This document shows, one piece after another, positions 23,211-30,942 of a stretch of 31,679 nucleotides of DNA. The stretch lies in assembly GCA_002345025.1 (NCBI GenBank), contig DDUX01000049.1, forward strand, positions 1-31,679. Direction: 5' to 3'. This DNA is from Candidatus Accumulibacter iunctus (lineage in GTDB: Bacteria; Pseudomonadota; Gammaproteobacteria; Burkholderiales; Rhodocyclaceae). The translations under genes were made by a program, and so were the position numbers. The notes under the pieces are model-generated. The model worked only from the letters and a program-made list of their open reading frames with translations, did not search any database and was not told the origin of the DNA. Positions within the stretch are counted from its first letter, which is position 1. Each line of letters begins with the position of its first letter.

Positions 23211-23321
23211 CCTCTCCGGCGCCGACTGGCCGGCATCGATCAGCTTTTCGCCGCGGCTTGTCATCGGACCGACCTGCGGTCCATTCAGCCATTGGTTGGC
23301 CACTGCTTGCATTGTCGAGAG

Positions 23322-23349
23322 TTGACGCAGGAAGTAGACGACGTATAAT
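23322..23349 (+). promoter_or_regulatory. Strong sigma70-type promoter of the second fad operon
   Basis: TTGACG (23322-23327) and a perfect TATAAT (23344-23349) are separated by 16 bases. It lies in the 223-base gap between the thioesterase and the next fad gene. The PsrA-type palindrome begins one base after the -10 box, so the start site would be inside the operator. Confidence 0.8.
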
Positions 23350-23365
23350 TCAAACGTTCGTTTGA
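23349..23365 (+). promoter_or_regulatory. PsrA-type operator at the second fad promoter
   Basis: CAAACGTTCGTTTG (23351-23364) has perfect arms CAAAC and GTTTG around GTTC. The wider TTCAAACGTTCGTTT (23349-23363) is the exact reverse complement of 16250-16264 at the psrA promoter. Position over the start site is that of a classical repressor operator. Confidence 0.75.
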
Positions 23366-23433
23366 CAGGCCTGGTGCAGGGCCGTTGCGGGGCGTTCCCG
23401 ACGGACACAGTGGACCCATAACAGGAGAACAGC

Positions 23434-25821
23434 TTGAGCAACTTCATAGTACGCAAGGCCGCCGTACTCGGGGCGGGCGTGATGGGCGCACAGATCGCCG
23501 CGCACCTCGCGAATGCCGAAGTGCCGGTGGTGCTTTTCGATCTGCCGGCTGCCACCGGTGATGCAAATGGAATTGTTCGCAAGGCCATCGACGGGCTCAG
23601 GAAACTCGAGCCGTCGCCTTTGGCGAGCAAGGACCGCGTCGCCTACATCGACGCCGCCAACTACGGGCAGCACCTGGAGCAACTCAGGGAGTGCGACCTG
23701 ATCATCGAAGCGATCGCCGAGAAGATGGAGTGGAAGGATGATCTCTATCGCAAGATCGCGCCGTTCATCGCTCCCACGGCGATCATCGCTTCCAATACTT
23801 CCGGCCTGTCGATCAACCGCCTCGCCGAGGGTCTGCCGGAAGCGCTGCGCGCGCGCTTCTGTGGCATCCACTTCTTCAACCCGCCGCGCTACATGCAGCT
23901 CGTCGAACTGATCGCCACGCGCGGCACCGACGCGGCATTGCTCGACAATCTCGAATCCTGGCTGGTCTCGCGTCTCGGCAAGGGAATCGTGCGCGCACTC
24001 GACACGCCGAACTTCGTTGCCAACCGCGTCGGTGTCTTCTCGATCCTGGCGGTGATGCATCACACGCAGCGACTCGGTCTCGGTTTCGACGTTGTCGACT
24101 CGCTCACCGGTCCGATCATCGGCCGCCCGAAGAGCGCCACCTATCGCACCGCTGATGTCGTCGGCCTCGACACGCTGGCGCATGTCATCAAGACCATGCA
24201 GGACACACTGCCGGCAGATCCCTGGCACGGATACTACGGCGTACCGGCCTGGCTGGCAGCGCTGATTGGCAAGGGTGCGCTGGGCCAGAAGACGCGCGCT
24301 GGCATCTTCCGCAAGGACGGCCGCGCGATCAAGGTTCTCGACCTCGGCTTGCAGGACTACCGGGATACCGCCAGCGAAATCGATGCAGGCGTCCTCGCCA
24401 TCCTGAAGAACCGTGACTCGGCGGCCCGGTTTGCCCAGTTGCGCGCCAGCGAGCATCCACAGGCAAAGTTCCTCTGGGCGATCTTCCGCGACATCTTCCA
24501 CTACGCTGCTTTCCATCTCGCCGACATCGCCGACAACGCACGCGATCTCGATTTCGCGATGCGCTGGGGCTTCGGCTGGGCACAGGGTCCGTTCGAGACA
24601 TGGCAGGCAGCCGGCTGGCGGGCGATCGCCGAGGCGGTGCAAGCGGACATCGCAGCCGGCCGGGCGATGAGTCCGGCACCCCTGCCAGCGTGGGTCTTCG
24701 GCCGCGTCGCCGATGAGGGCGTGCACGGCGCGCAGGGATCGTACTCGGCCAGCGCCGACGTCTATCGTCCGCGCTCCGCCCTGCCGGTCTATCAGCGCCA
24801 GATCTTTCCCGAGCGCGTGCTGGGCGAGAAGGCAGTCACCGGGGAAACGGTCTGGGAGAACGACGGTGTGCGTCTGTGGACGCTGCCGCAGGTCGATGCC
24901 GGAATTGCCATCGTCAGCGTCAAGTCGCGCAACCACACACTTGGTCGTGACGTCATCCTCGGCATGCAGGAAGCCGTTGCCCGCGCCGAGGCCGACTATC
25001 AGGGGCTGGTGCTGTGGCACGAGGCACCGTTCGCCTTTGGTGCCAACCTGAAGGAAGTGGCCGAGGCGCTCGGTGCCGGCGACTTCGAACTGCTCGAGAA
25101 GTACGTCGCCGAGTTCCAGAACACGTCGATGGCACTCAAGTATGCCAAGGTGCCGGTTGTCGCGGCAGTGCAGGGAATGGCGCTCGGTGGTGGTTGCGAG
25201 TTTCTCATGCATGCTGCGAAGCGGGTGATCGCCCTCGAGAGCTACATCGGCTTGGTCGAGGCCGGCGTCGGACTGATTCCCGCGGGCGGTGGCTGCAAGG
25301 AGTTTGCCATCCGCGCTGCGCAGTCGGCGGCGAGGACCGGCGGCAACGATCCGTTCGAGTTCATCCAGCCGGTGTTCATGACCATCGCCATGGCGACGGT
25401 CTCGAGGAGTGGCGCACAGGCGAAGGAACTGGGTTTCGCGCTCGACGCGGACAAGCTCGTGTTCAACGCGCACGAACTGTTGTACGTCGCACTGCGCGAG
25501 GCGCGCGGCCTTGCCGAAGCCGGCTACTACCCGCGCCTGTCACCGCGCGGGGTCAAGGTTGCCGGACGTACCGGCATTGCCAACTGCGAGATGATGCTCG
25601 CCAACATGAAAGAGGGCGGCATGATCTCGGCGCACGACTACGCCGTCGCGCGAGCCGCCGCGACCGCTCTGTGCGGTGGCGAGGTCGAAACCGGATCGCT
25701 TGTCGACGAGAGGTGGTTGTTGACGGTTGAGCGCAAGCTCTTCGTCGAACTGCTGAAGAACCCGAAAACCCAGCAGCGTATCCAGCACATGCTGGAGACC
25801 GGCAAGCCACTGCGCAACTGA
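23434..25821 (+). CDS. 3-Hydroxyacyl-CoA dehydrogenase / enoyl-CoA hydratase fusion, reversed domain order (FadN-like)
   Basis: The protein (795 aa) also carries out hydration and oxidation in beta-oxidation, but with the dehydrogenase first. GAGVMGA (13-19) begins the NAD domain, SNTSGLS (120-126) and His146 in GIHFFNP form its active site. The crotonase domain is at the C-terminal half with Glu589 in GGGCE and Glu609 in GLVEAGVG. This order is that of Bacillus FadN and many betaproteobacterial homologues, opposite to FadB/FadJ. The start is TTG 23434 behind AGGAGA at 23423-23428. It leads the second fad operon, under its own promoter and operator, with a FadA-type thiolase next. Confidence 0.92.
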   Translation: MSNFIVRKAAVLGAGVMGAQIAAHLANAEVPVVLFDLPAATGDANGIVRKAIDGLRKLEPSPLASKDRVAYIDAANYGQHLEQLRECDLIIEAIAEKMEWKDDLYRKIAPFIAPTAIIASNTSGLSINRLAEGLPEALRARFCGIHFFNPPRYMQLVELIATRGTDAALLDNLESWLVSRLGKGIVRALDTPNFVANRVGVFSILAVMHHTQRLGLGFDVVDSLTGPIIGRPKSATYRTADVVGLDTLAHVIKTMQDTLPADPWHGYYGVPAWLAALIGKGALGQKTRAGIFRKDGRAIKVLDLGLQDYRDTASEIDAGVLAILKNRDSAARFAQLRASEHPQAKFLWAIFRDIFHYAAFHLADIADNARDLDFAMRWGFGWAQGPFETWQAAGWRAIAEAVQADIAAGRAMSPAPLPAWVFGRVADEGVHGAQGSYSASADVYRPRSALPVYQRQIFPERVLGEKAVTGETVWENDGVRLWTLPQVDAGIAIVSVKSRNHTLGRDVILGMQEAVARAEADYQGLVLWHEAPFAFGANLKEVAEALGAGDFELLEKYVAEFQNTSMALKYAKVPVVAAVQGMALGGGCEFLMHAAKRVIALESYIGLVEAGVGLIPAGGGCKEFAIRAAQSAARTGGNDPFEFIQPVFMTIAMATVSRSGAQAKELGFALDADKLVFNAHELLYVALREARGLAEAGYYPRLSPRGVKVAGRTGIANCEMMLANMKEGGMISAHDYAVARAAATALCGGEVETGSLVDERWLLTVERKLFVELLKNPKTQQRIQHMLETGKPLRN

Positions 25822-25839
25822 GCGCGAGGAGAACAGAAC

Positions 25840-27042
25840 ATGAGCAAACAGATTCAGGACGCCTATATCGTCGCCGCGACCCGCCTGCCGGTCGGCCGGC
25901 GCAAGGGCATGCTCGGCCATGTGCGTCCGGACGACATGCTGGCACACGCCATCCGGTCGGTGATGGCGCAGGCGCCGGGTCTCGACCCGGCGCTCGTCGA
26001 GGATGTGATCGTCGGTTGCGCGATGCCGGAGGCAGAGCAGGGGATGAACGTCGCCCGTATCGGCCTGCTGCTCGCCGGTATGCCGAATACCGTTCCCGGT
26101 GTCACGGTGAATCGCTTCTGCGCCTCCGGGCTGCAGACCGTCGCCATGGCGGCAGACCGTATCCGCCTCGGCGAAGCCGACGTGATGATCGCCGGAGGTA
26201 CCGAGACGATGTCGCTGATGAACCAGATGACGGGCAACAAGACCGCCCTCAACCCGCTCATCTTCGAGAAGGAAGAGAACTACGCGATCGGCTTCGGCAT
26301 GGGCATCACTGCCGAAAAGGTTGCTGCGCAGTGGCAGGTCTCGCGTGAGGATCAGGATGCCTTTGCCGTTGCCTCTCATCAGAAGGCCTGCGCGGCGATC
26401 GATGCCGGCCATTTCCGGGCCGAGATCACGCCCTATGCAGTACGGGCACGGGTGCCCGACCTGCAGAGTGGTGAGGTCCGGGTCAAGGAGTATCTCGCCG
26501 AGAACGACGAAGGTCCGCGCCGCGACAGCAGCATCGAAGGGCTTGCCCGGCTGCGGCCGGTTTTCGCTGCCCGCGGCTCGGTGACGGCGGGCAACAGCTC
26601 GCAGATGTCCGACGGTGCGGCCGCCGTGCTGCTGGTTTCGGAAAAGGTTCTCAAGCAGTTCAACCTGCAGCCGTTGGCGCGTTTCGCCGGGTTTGCGGTG
26701 GCTGGCGTTGCCCCCGAGATCATGGGCATCGGTCCGCTCGAGGCGATTCCGCGGGTCCTCAGGCAGGCCGGAATCGGCCAGCACGAGGTGGACTGGTTCG
26801 AACTCAATGAAGCGTTCGCCGCGCAGGCGCTGGCGGTGATCCGCACGCTCGATCTCGATCCGGCGAAGGTCAACCCGCTCGGTGGGGCCATCGCCCTCGG
26901 TCATCCGCTTGGTGCGACCGGCGCCATCCGCACGGCGACCCTGGTGCATGGCCTGCAGCGGACGCGGCAGCGCTACGGCATGGTGACGATGTGCATCGGC
27001 ACCGGCATGGGCGCCGCCGGCCTGTTCGAATCGATGCAGTAA
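25840..27042 (+). CDS. fadA: Acetyl-CoA acyltransferase (thiolase), FadA type
   Basis: The enzyme (400 aa) performs the thiolytic step. Cys94 in NRFCASGLQ, NEAFAAQ, His355 in GHPLGATGA and Cys385 in CIGTGMGAAG are all present. Its length and motifs fit the FadA/degradative thiolase group, and it differs clearly from the FadI-type thiolase at 19554. GAGGAGA (25826-25832) precedes ATG by seven bases. It follows the FadN-like gene at 18 bases and is the last gene of the second operon; no clear terminator is visible downstream. Confidence 0.93.
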   Translation: MSKQIQDAYIVAATRLPVGRRKGMLGHVRPDDMLAHAIRSVMAQAPGLDPALVEDVIVGCAMPEAEQGMNVARIGLLLAGMPNTVPGVTVNRFCASGLQTVAMAADRIRLGEADVMIAGGTETMSLMNQMTGNKTALNPLIFEKEENYAIGFGMGITAEKVAAQWQVSREDQDAFAVASHQKACAAIDAGHFRAEITPYAVRARVPDLQSGEVRVKEYLAENDEGPRRDSSIEGLARLRPVFAARGSVTAGNSSQMSDGAAAVLLVSEKVLKQFNLQPLARFAGFAVAGVAPEIMGIGPLEAIPRVLRQAGIGQHEVDWFELNEAFAAQALAVIRTLDLDPAKVNPLGGAIALGHPLGATGAIRTATLVHGLQRTRQRYGMVTMCIGTGMGAAGLFESMQ

Positions 27043-27150
27043 GTCGGCCGCGCTCCTGCAGCATCGGCGCGATCGGCCCTCGTCCGGCATGCGGGCGGGG
27101 CCCGGTCGCTCCGTCCGTCAGGCGAACGAAAGTGCCGGCGCGCCGTGCTC

Positions 27151-27159
27151 TGGCATAAT
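27151..27159 (+). promoter_or_regulatory. Extended -10 promoter before the DUF2802-like gene
   Basis: TGG immediately followed by CATAAT (27154-27159) forms an extended -10 element (TGn plus a five-of-six -10 match). No good -35 box lies 16-18 bases upstream, which extended -10 promoters can tolerate. It lies about 30 bases before the start codon at 27189. Confidence 0.5.
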
Positions 27160-27188
27160 GTCGGGCGCAAACGATCGGAAGGCGCGCA

Positions 27189-27776
27189 ATGGATCTCGAT
27201 CTACTGGACAGTCTGGGCTGGCGCGAAGGCTTGATCGCGATCATCGCGCTGCTCGTCGTCTACATCATCATTCTCTTCATCCGCGTGCGCCGTCTGCAGC
27301 GCGCGACGCCGGCGATCCCGTCGCTGGCGGCACAGTCGGCAGTGGCCGCCTACGCGGCCATCCAGCAACCCGAGCCCGAAGCCGCCCCGGCCCCGCGAGA
27401 GGCGCCCACGGCAGCGGCCTCCGAGTCAGCGCCGGCGGCTGCAGCCGGAACGCTTGCCGGGAAACCGGATTTCGCCTGGAACGAGCCGCCGCCCGAGATC
27501 CCCGGCCAGGCGCTGATCGATGCCCTGCAGCGGGAGCTTTACCAACTGCGCTGTGAGGTTGATGAGTTGCGCGCCGAGGTGCTCGCCGCGCGCGAGGATG
27601 TCCGGCGCCAAGCCGCGCAAGCCTCGGTACCACCGGCATCACTGTCCTACAACGACGCCATGCAGATGGCGCTGCAGGGTCATGACGCGACCGCCATTGC
27701 GCATCGCTGCGGCATCGCGCGCGCCGAGGCCGATCTGGTCGTCGCGCTGGCGCGTAACCGCCGCCCGGGCGCGTAG
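27189..27776 (+). CDS. Membrane-anchored DUF2802-like protein
   Basis: The product (195 aa) has one N-terminal membrane helix (about 13-31), an Ala/Pro-rich linker (40-105), a predicted coiled coil (107-144) and a C-terminal segment YNDAMQMALQGHDATAIAHR leading to CGIARAEADLVVAL (153-187). That last part resembles the DUF2802 family, which looks helix-turn-helix-like and is of unknown function; some relatives lie near chemotaxis genes in pseudomonads. Here the neighbours are a fad operon and a SPOR protein instead. The topology places the coiled coil and C-terminal segment in the cytoplasm if the N-terminus is outside, which I cannot determine. Confidence 0.75.
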   Translation: MDLDLLDSLGWREGLIAIIALLVVYIIILFIRVRRLQRATPAIPSLAAQSAVAAYAAIQQPEPEAAPAPREAPTAAASESAPAAAAGTLAGKPDFAWNEPPPEIPGQALIDALQRELYQLRCEVDELRAEVLAAREDVRRQAAQASVPPASLSYNDAMQMALQGHDATAIAHRCGIARAEADLVVALARNRRPGA

Positions 27777-27814
27777 ATGTGCGCCGCCTTCGCCCTGGGC
27801 AATTGACGCACAGC

Positions 27815-28444
27815 ATGAGTGGCCCGACGCAGCTCCTGCCAGCGGCAGCAATGGCCGTTGCGACAACCGACAGGCCGGCCGCCGTCGAACGCCGGTTGCG
27901 GCGTCAGATGGGAATTGCCGGGCTGCTGGTCGTGCTGCTGCTATTGCTGCTGCTCGTCGACCACCTGTTCCTGGCGGACGAGACGACGAGCAGCCCCTTG
28001 TTCACGGAGCCGGTGCCGGTGCGGAAAAAGGAGCTGCCGCCGAATGCTGAGCCAGCGCCCGTCGAGACGCCAGCGGTGCCGCCCGTGATCGCCGAGCCAC
28101 AGGCCACCGGGGCGGCGATCGAGGCGCGGGTTGCCGCGGCCGAAGCTGCCGCCGTGGGAGACCATGAGGACTTGTCCGGCAGCACCGCTACGCTGCGGCA
28201 AGCGGCGGCACTGCCGCGCCCGCTATCGGGGCCGGGTTTGCAGACGAGCCCGTTTGTTGACCTGCGGCGTGCCGAAGAGGTGCAGGCACGGTTTGCCCAG
28301 GCGGGTATTCCGGTCGGCGTCGAGGCGCGTCTGCAGGTCGGCCCGTTCCGCGACCGGGCGGAGGCCGAGGCGGCGCGGCGCGAGCTGCGGGCGCAAGGAG
28401 TCGAGGCAGTGATCCGGCCGTCAGTCAGGGCGGCGAAGCCGTAG
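27815..28444 (+). CDS. SPOR-domain membrane protein
   Basis: The product (209 aa from this start) has a basic N-terminus, one strong membrane helix (about 32-52, nearly all Leu/Val), a Pro/Ala/Glu-rich linker and a C-terminal SPOR-like repeat (EARLQVGPFRDRAEAEAARR, about 170-205). SPOR domains bind denuded peptidoglycan, often at the division site, so a periplasmic role at the cell wall is likely. The start is uncertain: GTG 27779 and ATG 27851 are in frame, and none has a good ribosome site. It overlaps the end of the convergent TPR gene by 20 bases. Confidence 0.75.
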   Translation: MSGPTQLLPAAAMAVATTDRPAAVERRLRRQMGIAGLLVVLLLLLLLVDHLFLADETTSSPLFTEPVPVRKKELPPNAEPAPVETPAVPPVIAEPQATGAAIEARVAAAEAAAVGDHEDLSGSTATLRQAAALPRPLSGPGLQTSPFVDLRRAEEVQARFAQAGIPVGVEARLQVGPFRDRAEAEAARRELRAQGVEAVIRPSVRAAKP

Positions 28445-28790
28445 CGGCCTGGTCCTCTGTGGCCGCCAGTTGCCGCCGCAGGCGCCGCGCAAACACCAGC
28501 ATTTCCTTTGCCGCCTGGACGTCGCCTCGCCTCTTGGCAACGGCGATCCCCTCCTCGTATGCCGCCAGTGCCTCGCCAGGCTGATTGCTCTCGCTCAGTG
28601 CCCTGCCGAGCAGCTTCCACGCTGCCGAATGGTTGCCGTCTCGCTCGACTGCTTCCCGCAGGCATACTGCCGCCTGCGCAGGATTGCCCGCCCTGAGATG
28701 CTCGCTGCCCAGAGAGTAGCGCAGCAGCGCGCCGTCACGCGGGCCGCCGAGCAGTTTCTCGAGGTTGTCAATGAGTGAGGTCGTCGTCAT
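28425..28790 (-). CDS. Small tetratricopeptide-repeat protein
   Basis: The protein (121 aa) is almost wholly two TPR-like helical pairs (about 20-52 and 54-86, with SAAWKLLGRALSESNQPGEA typical) followed by a basic helix. TPR units mediate protein-protein contacts; the partner is unknown. ATG 28790 is preferred; an in-frame ATG at 28838 would add 16 residues unlike TPR. No signal peptide is visible, so it is probably cytoplasmic. It lies downstream of fadL on the same strand, but the fadL terminator separates them. Confidence 0.75.
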   Translation of the reverse strand: MTTTSLIDNLEKLLGGPRDGALLRYSLGSEHLRAGNPAQAAVCLREAVERDGNHSAAWKLLGRALSESNQPGEALAAYEEGIAVAKRRGDVQAAKEMLVFARRLRRQLAATEDQAATASPP

Positions 28791-28868
28791 GGCTGCAGCA
28801 GGTCCGGAAACAGGGTACGTGCCGCGAACAGCAGGCATTGCGCGCTCAAAGCAGCCATCCTGCAGGCG

Positions 28869-28899
28869 AAAAAACCGCGACGGTTCTGCCGTCGCGGTT
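28869..28899 (-). terminator. Intrinsic terminator of fadL
   Basis: On the minus strand CCGCGACGG (28889-28897 complement) pairs perfectly with CCGTCGCGG (28875-28883 complement) around a five-base loop, followed by six T residues (28869-28874 complement). It lies nine bases after the fadL stop codon. Confidence 0.93.
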
Positions 28900-28907
28900 C
28901 CGGAAGA

Positions 28908-30320
28908 CTAGAAGCTGTAGGTAGCCTGCATGGCAAGAACGTTGACGTTGTTGCTGTAGTTGCCCTTGAGCCAGCCGTAGGCCGCGACGTTGGCTGCCTG
29001 GGTCGCGCTCATGCCGCCGCTGTCGTTGATCGAGGAGTCCCTGACCCAGATGTAGCTGTAGCCGACATCGAGCACCAGCTCCTTGGTCGGCTTGTACTGC
29101 GCGCCGATTGCCAGCCAGGTGCGGTCGTTGTCTGGCAGCCGCGGAGTGCGGTATTCGGAACTGTCCACAGGCGACTGGTCGTAGGCGATACCGGCACGGA
29201 ACTTCCACTGGTCGTCGAGCTGATAAGCCGCGCCGAGCGCAACCCGCCAAGTATTCCGCCAGTTTTCCTCGGTGCTCGACAGGGTATTTCCGGCAGCCGC
29301 GCCATCGGTACGGACGAAGGTCAGATCCTGGATTTTTGCCCAACCGGTCCACGAGATGTCACCCATCATCTCCCAGCGATCGCTGAGTCGCTGCCAGGCG
29401 CTGAGGATGGCGGTGTCGGGCAGCTTGATGTCGGACTTGACGTTGCCGTTGTACAGGCCTGCGGCAAGCGCCGCGTTGGCGCGGGCATTCAGAGCCGGAG
29501 GCAGGGTGGTGACCGTCGGTCGCCAGAACTTCACGTCACCGGTGACCTTGAAGTCGATCGCCGAACGATACGACAGGCCGACCCGGGTGGCCGGAGAAGG
29601 CTGGAACATGGCGCCGAGGTTGTAGCCCCAGGCCCAGTCATCGCCTTCGATCCTGGCCCAACCCTCGAGGTTGCGCAGGGCACCGGCCGGGCCGCACAAG
29701 GCCGGAGCCCCGAGCCCGGAACATAGGGCGCCGCTGGCGTTCACATTGTTGCTGAAGGTGCCCTCGAGCTTCTGTGCGTTGATTCCGAGGCCGAAAGCCC
29801 ACACTTCGTTCGGCTTGAACGAGATCGACGGGTTGATGTTCATCGTCTTGACGTCCGAGTTGAGCCCGCGGAAGCGGCCCATCCAGCCCTTGTCATACTC
29901 GGTGGCCAGCCCAAAGGGGCCATTGACGCCCAGGCCGACGCTGATTTGATCGTTGATCGGCATCGCGAAATACATGGCCGGAACAAACGCCCAGCCACCC
30001 GCGTCACCGCCGTTGCCCGCAGCGCCGTAAATCCCGACCGGGTTGATCGAACCATCGTTGCTGAACTTTGCCGATGGCTTGATGGCGCTCAGCACGCCGA
30101 CGGCCTGCATCTTCCCTTTTGGTAGATAGGCCATCCCGGCGGGATTCCAGAAGATGGTGCTGGCGTCTTCCGCCACGGCGGCCGATCCGGCGAAGGCGAC
30201 GCCGAGGCCACTGGCATTCTGCTCCATCAACTGGAAACCCGAGGCGCCAGCGTATCCCGACAAGGACACGGCGATCAGCGCCGGTATCGTTCGAACCACG
30301 AAAAACCCACTCTTAAGCAT
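28908..30320 (-). CDS. fadL: Outer-membrane long-chain fatty acid channel, FadL family
   Basis: The protein (470 aa) should form a 14-strand outer-membrane barrel that takes up long-chain fatty acids or other hydrophobic compounds. A signal peptide of about 26 residues ends in YAGA, followed by SGFQLMEQNASGLG as in FadL. The NPAGM motif is at 59-63, and the C-terminus is phenylalanine, typical of barrel proteins. Two cysteines (in SGALCSGLGAPALCG) may form a disulfide. ATG 30320 has GGGGGAG upstream; an ATG at 30404 would precede the signal peptide with 28 extra residues. No PsrA-type box is evident upstream. Confidence 0.92.
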   Translation of the reverse strand: MLKSGFFVVRTIPALIAVSLSGYAGASGFQLMEQNASGLGVAFAGSAAVAEDASTIFWNPAGMAYLPKGKMQAVGVLSAIKPSAKFSNDGSINPVGIYGAAGNGGDAGGWAFVPAMYFAMPINDQISVGLGVNGPFGLATEYDKGWMGRFRGLNSDVKTMNINPSISFKPNEVWAFGLGINAQKLEGTFSNNVNASGALCSGLGAPALCGPAGALRNLEGWARIEGDDWAWGYNLGAMFQPSPATRVGLSYRSAIDFKVTGDVKFWRPTVTTLPPALNARANAALAAGLYNGNVKSDIKLPDTAILSAWQRLSDRWEMMGDISWTGWAKIQDLTFVRTDGAAAGNTLSSTEENWRNTWRVALGAAYQLDDQWKFRAGIAYDQSPVDSSEYRTPRLPDNDRTWLAIGAQYKPTKELVLDVGYSYIWVRDSSINDSGGMSATQAANVAAYGWLKGNYSNNVNVLAMQATYSF

Positions 30321-30440
30321 TTCCGAGTCTCCCCCAAGAAAGATTGTCGACGGTGGCCATGCGCCCAACAAGCTGCTCCATGCACCGTTCGTGGGATTGT
30401 ACATGCGCAGTCCGGCAAATGTTTCAGATGCTTACCATGC

Positions 30441-30460
30441 GCGTTGTTTTTTTGCAACGC
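30441..30460. repeat. Inverted repeat around a T-run between fadL and ridA
   Basis: GCGTTG (30441-30446) and CAACGC (30455-30460) flank a loop with seven T residues. It sits in the 238-base divergent region between fadL and ridA. It lacks the T-run outside the stem needed for a terminator. A regulatory site is possible but unsupported. The rest of this gap holds a weak fadL -10 candidate (TACAAT on the minus strand near 30398-30403) and a weak ridA -10 (TTTAAT, 30513-30518), both without good -35 boxes. Confidence 0.35.
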
Positions 30461-30558
30461 AAGGTGCTTCCCTGTGCGCCACTCGCGAAGATGGTCCTCT
30501 CGGTGCTTGCGGTTTAATATCGCTGCTTTCAACTCGACTCCTCGTGGAGGACCGTACC

Positions 30559-30942
30559 ATGACCAGAACGATCATCTCGACGCCGCTGGCACCCGCCGCG
30601 ATCGGTACCTACTCGCAGGCGGTACGGGTCGGCGACACCGTTTACCTCTCCGGGCAAATCGGCCTCGACCCGGCGACGATGAAGATGGCTGACGGTATCG
30701 ATGCCCAGATCGTTCGCGTCTTCGACAACCTCAGGGCGGTTGCCGAGGCGGCTGGCGGCTCGCTCGCCGATGTCGTCAAGCTCAATGTTTACCTCACCGA
30801 TCTGATCCACTTCACGACGGTGAACGAGGTGATGGGCTGTTACTTCGCCGAGCCTTTCCCTGCCCGCGCCGCCGTCGGTGTCGCTTCGCTGCCACGGGGT
30901 GCCTTGGTCGAGGCCGACGCCGTCATGGTCGTCGGCGGCTGA
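30559..30942 (+). CDS. ridA: RidA-family reactive enamine/imine deaminase
   Basis: The protein (127 aa) hydrolyses reactive 2-aminoacrylate-type enamine/imine intermediates released by PLP enzymes. The sequence has the family start (PLAPAAIGTYSQAV), the SGQIGLDP motif and Arg103 in PARAAVGV, aligned with the E. coli active-site Arg105. The position of E. coli Glu120 appears to be Asp120 here, a conservative change. GGAGG (30546-30550) lies eight bases before ATG 30559. Its stop overlaps the recG start by one base (TGATG), so translation is coupled. Confidence 0.93.
   Translation: MTRTIISTPLAPAAIGTYSQAVRVGDTVYLSGQIGLDPATMKMADGIDAQIVRVFDNLRAVAEAAGGSLADVVKLNVYLTDLIHFTTVNEVMGCYFAEPFPARAAVGVASLPRGALVEADAVMVVGG

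Noticed and set aside
23266..23282. Hairpin GGACCG-ACCTG-CGGTCC after the thioesterase gene
   Set aside because: Six base pairs without a following T-run; not convincing as an intrinsic terminator.
23350..25473. Open frame of 707 codons on the minus strand
   Set aside because: It mirrors the FadN-like gene, whose plus-strand protein has all catalytic motifs; the antisense frame has none.
30414..30430. Sequence resembling a degraded PsrA box upstream of fadL (CTGAAACATTTGCC on the minus strand)
   Set aside because: The arms do not match CAAAC/GTTTG with the required spacing, so it was not called an operator.
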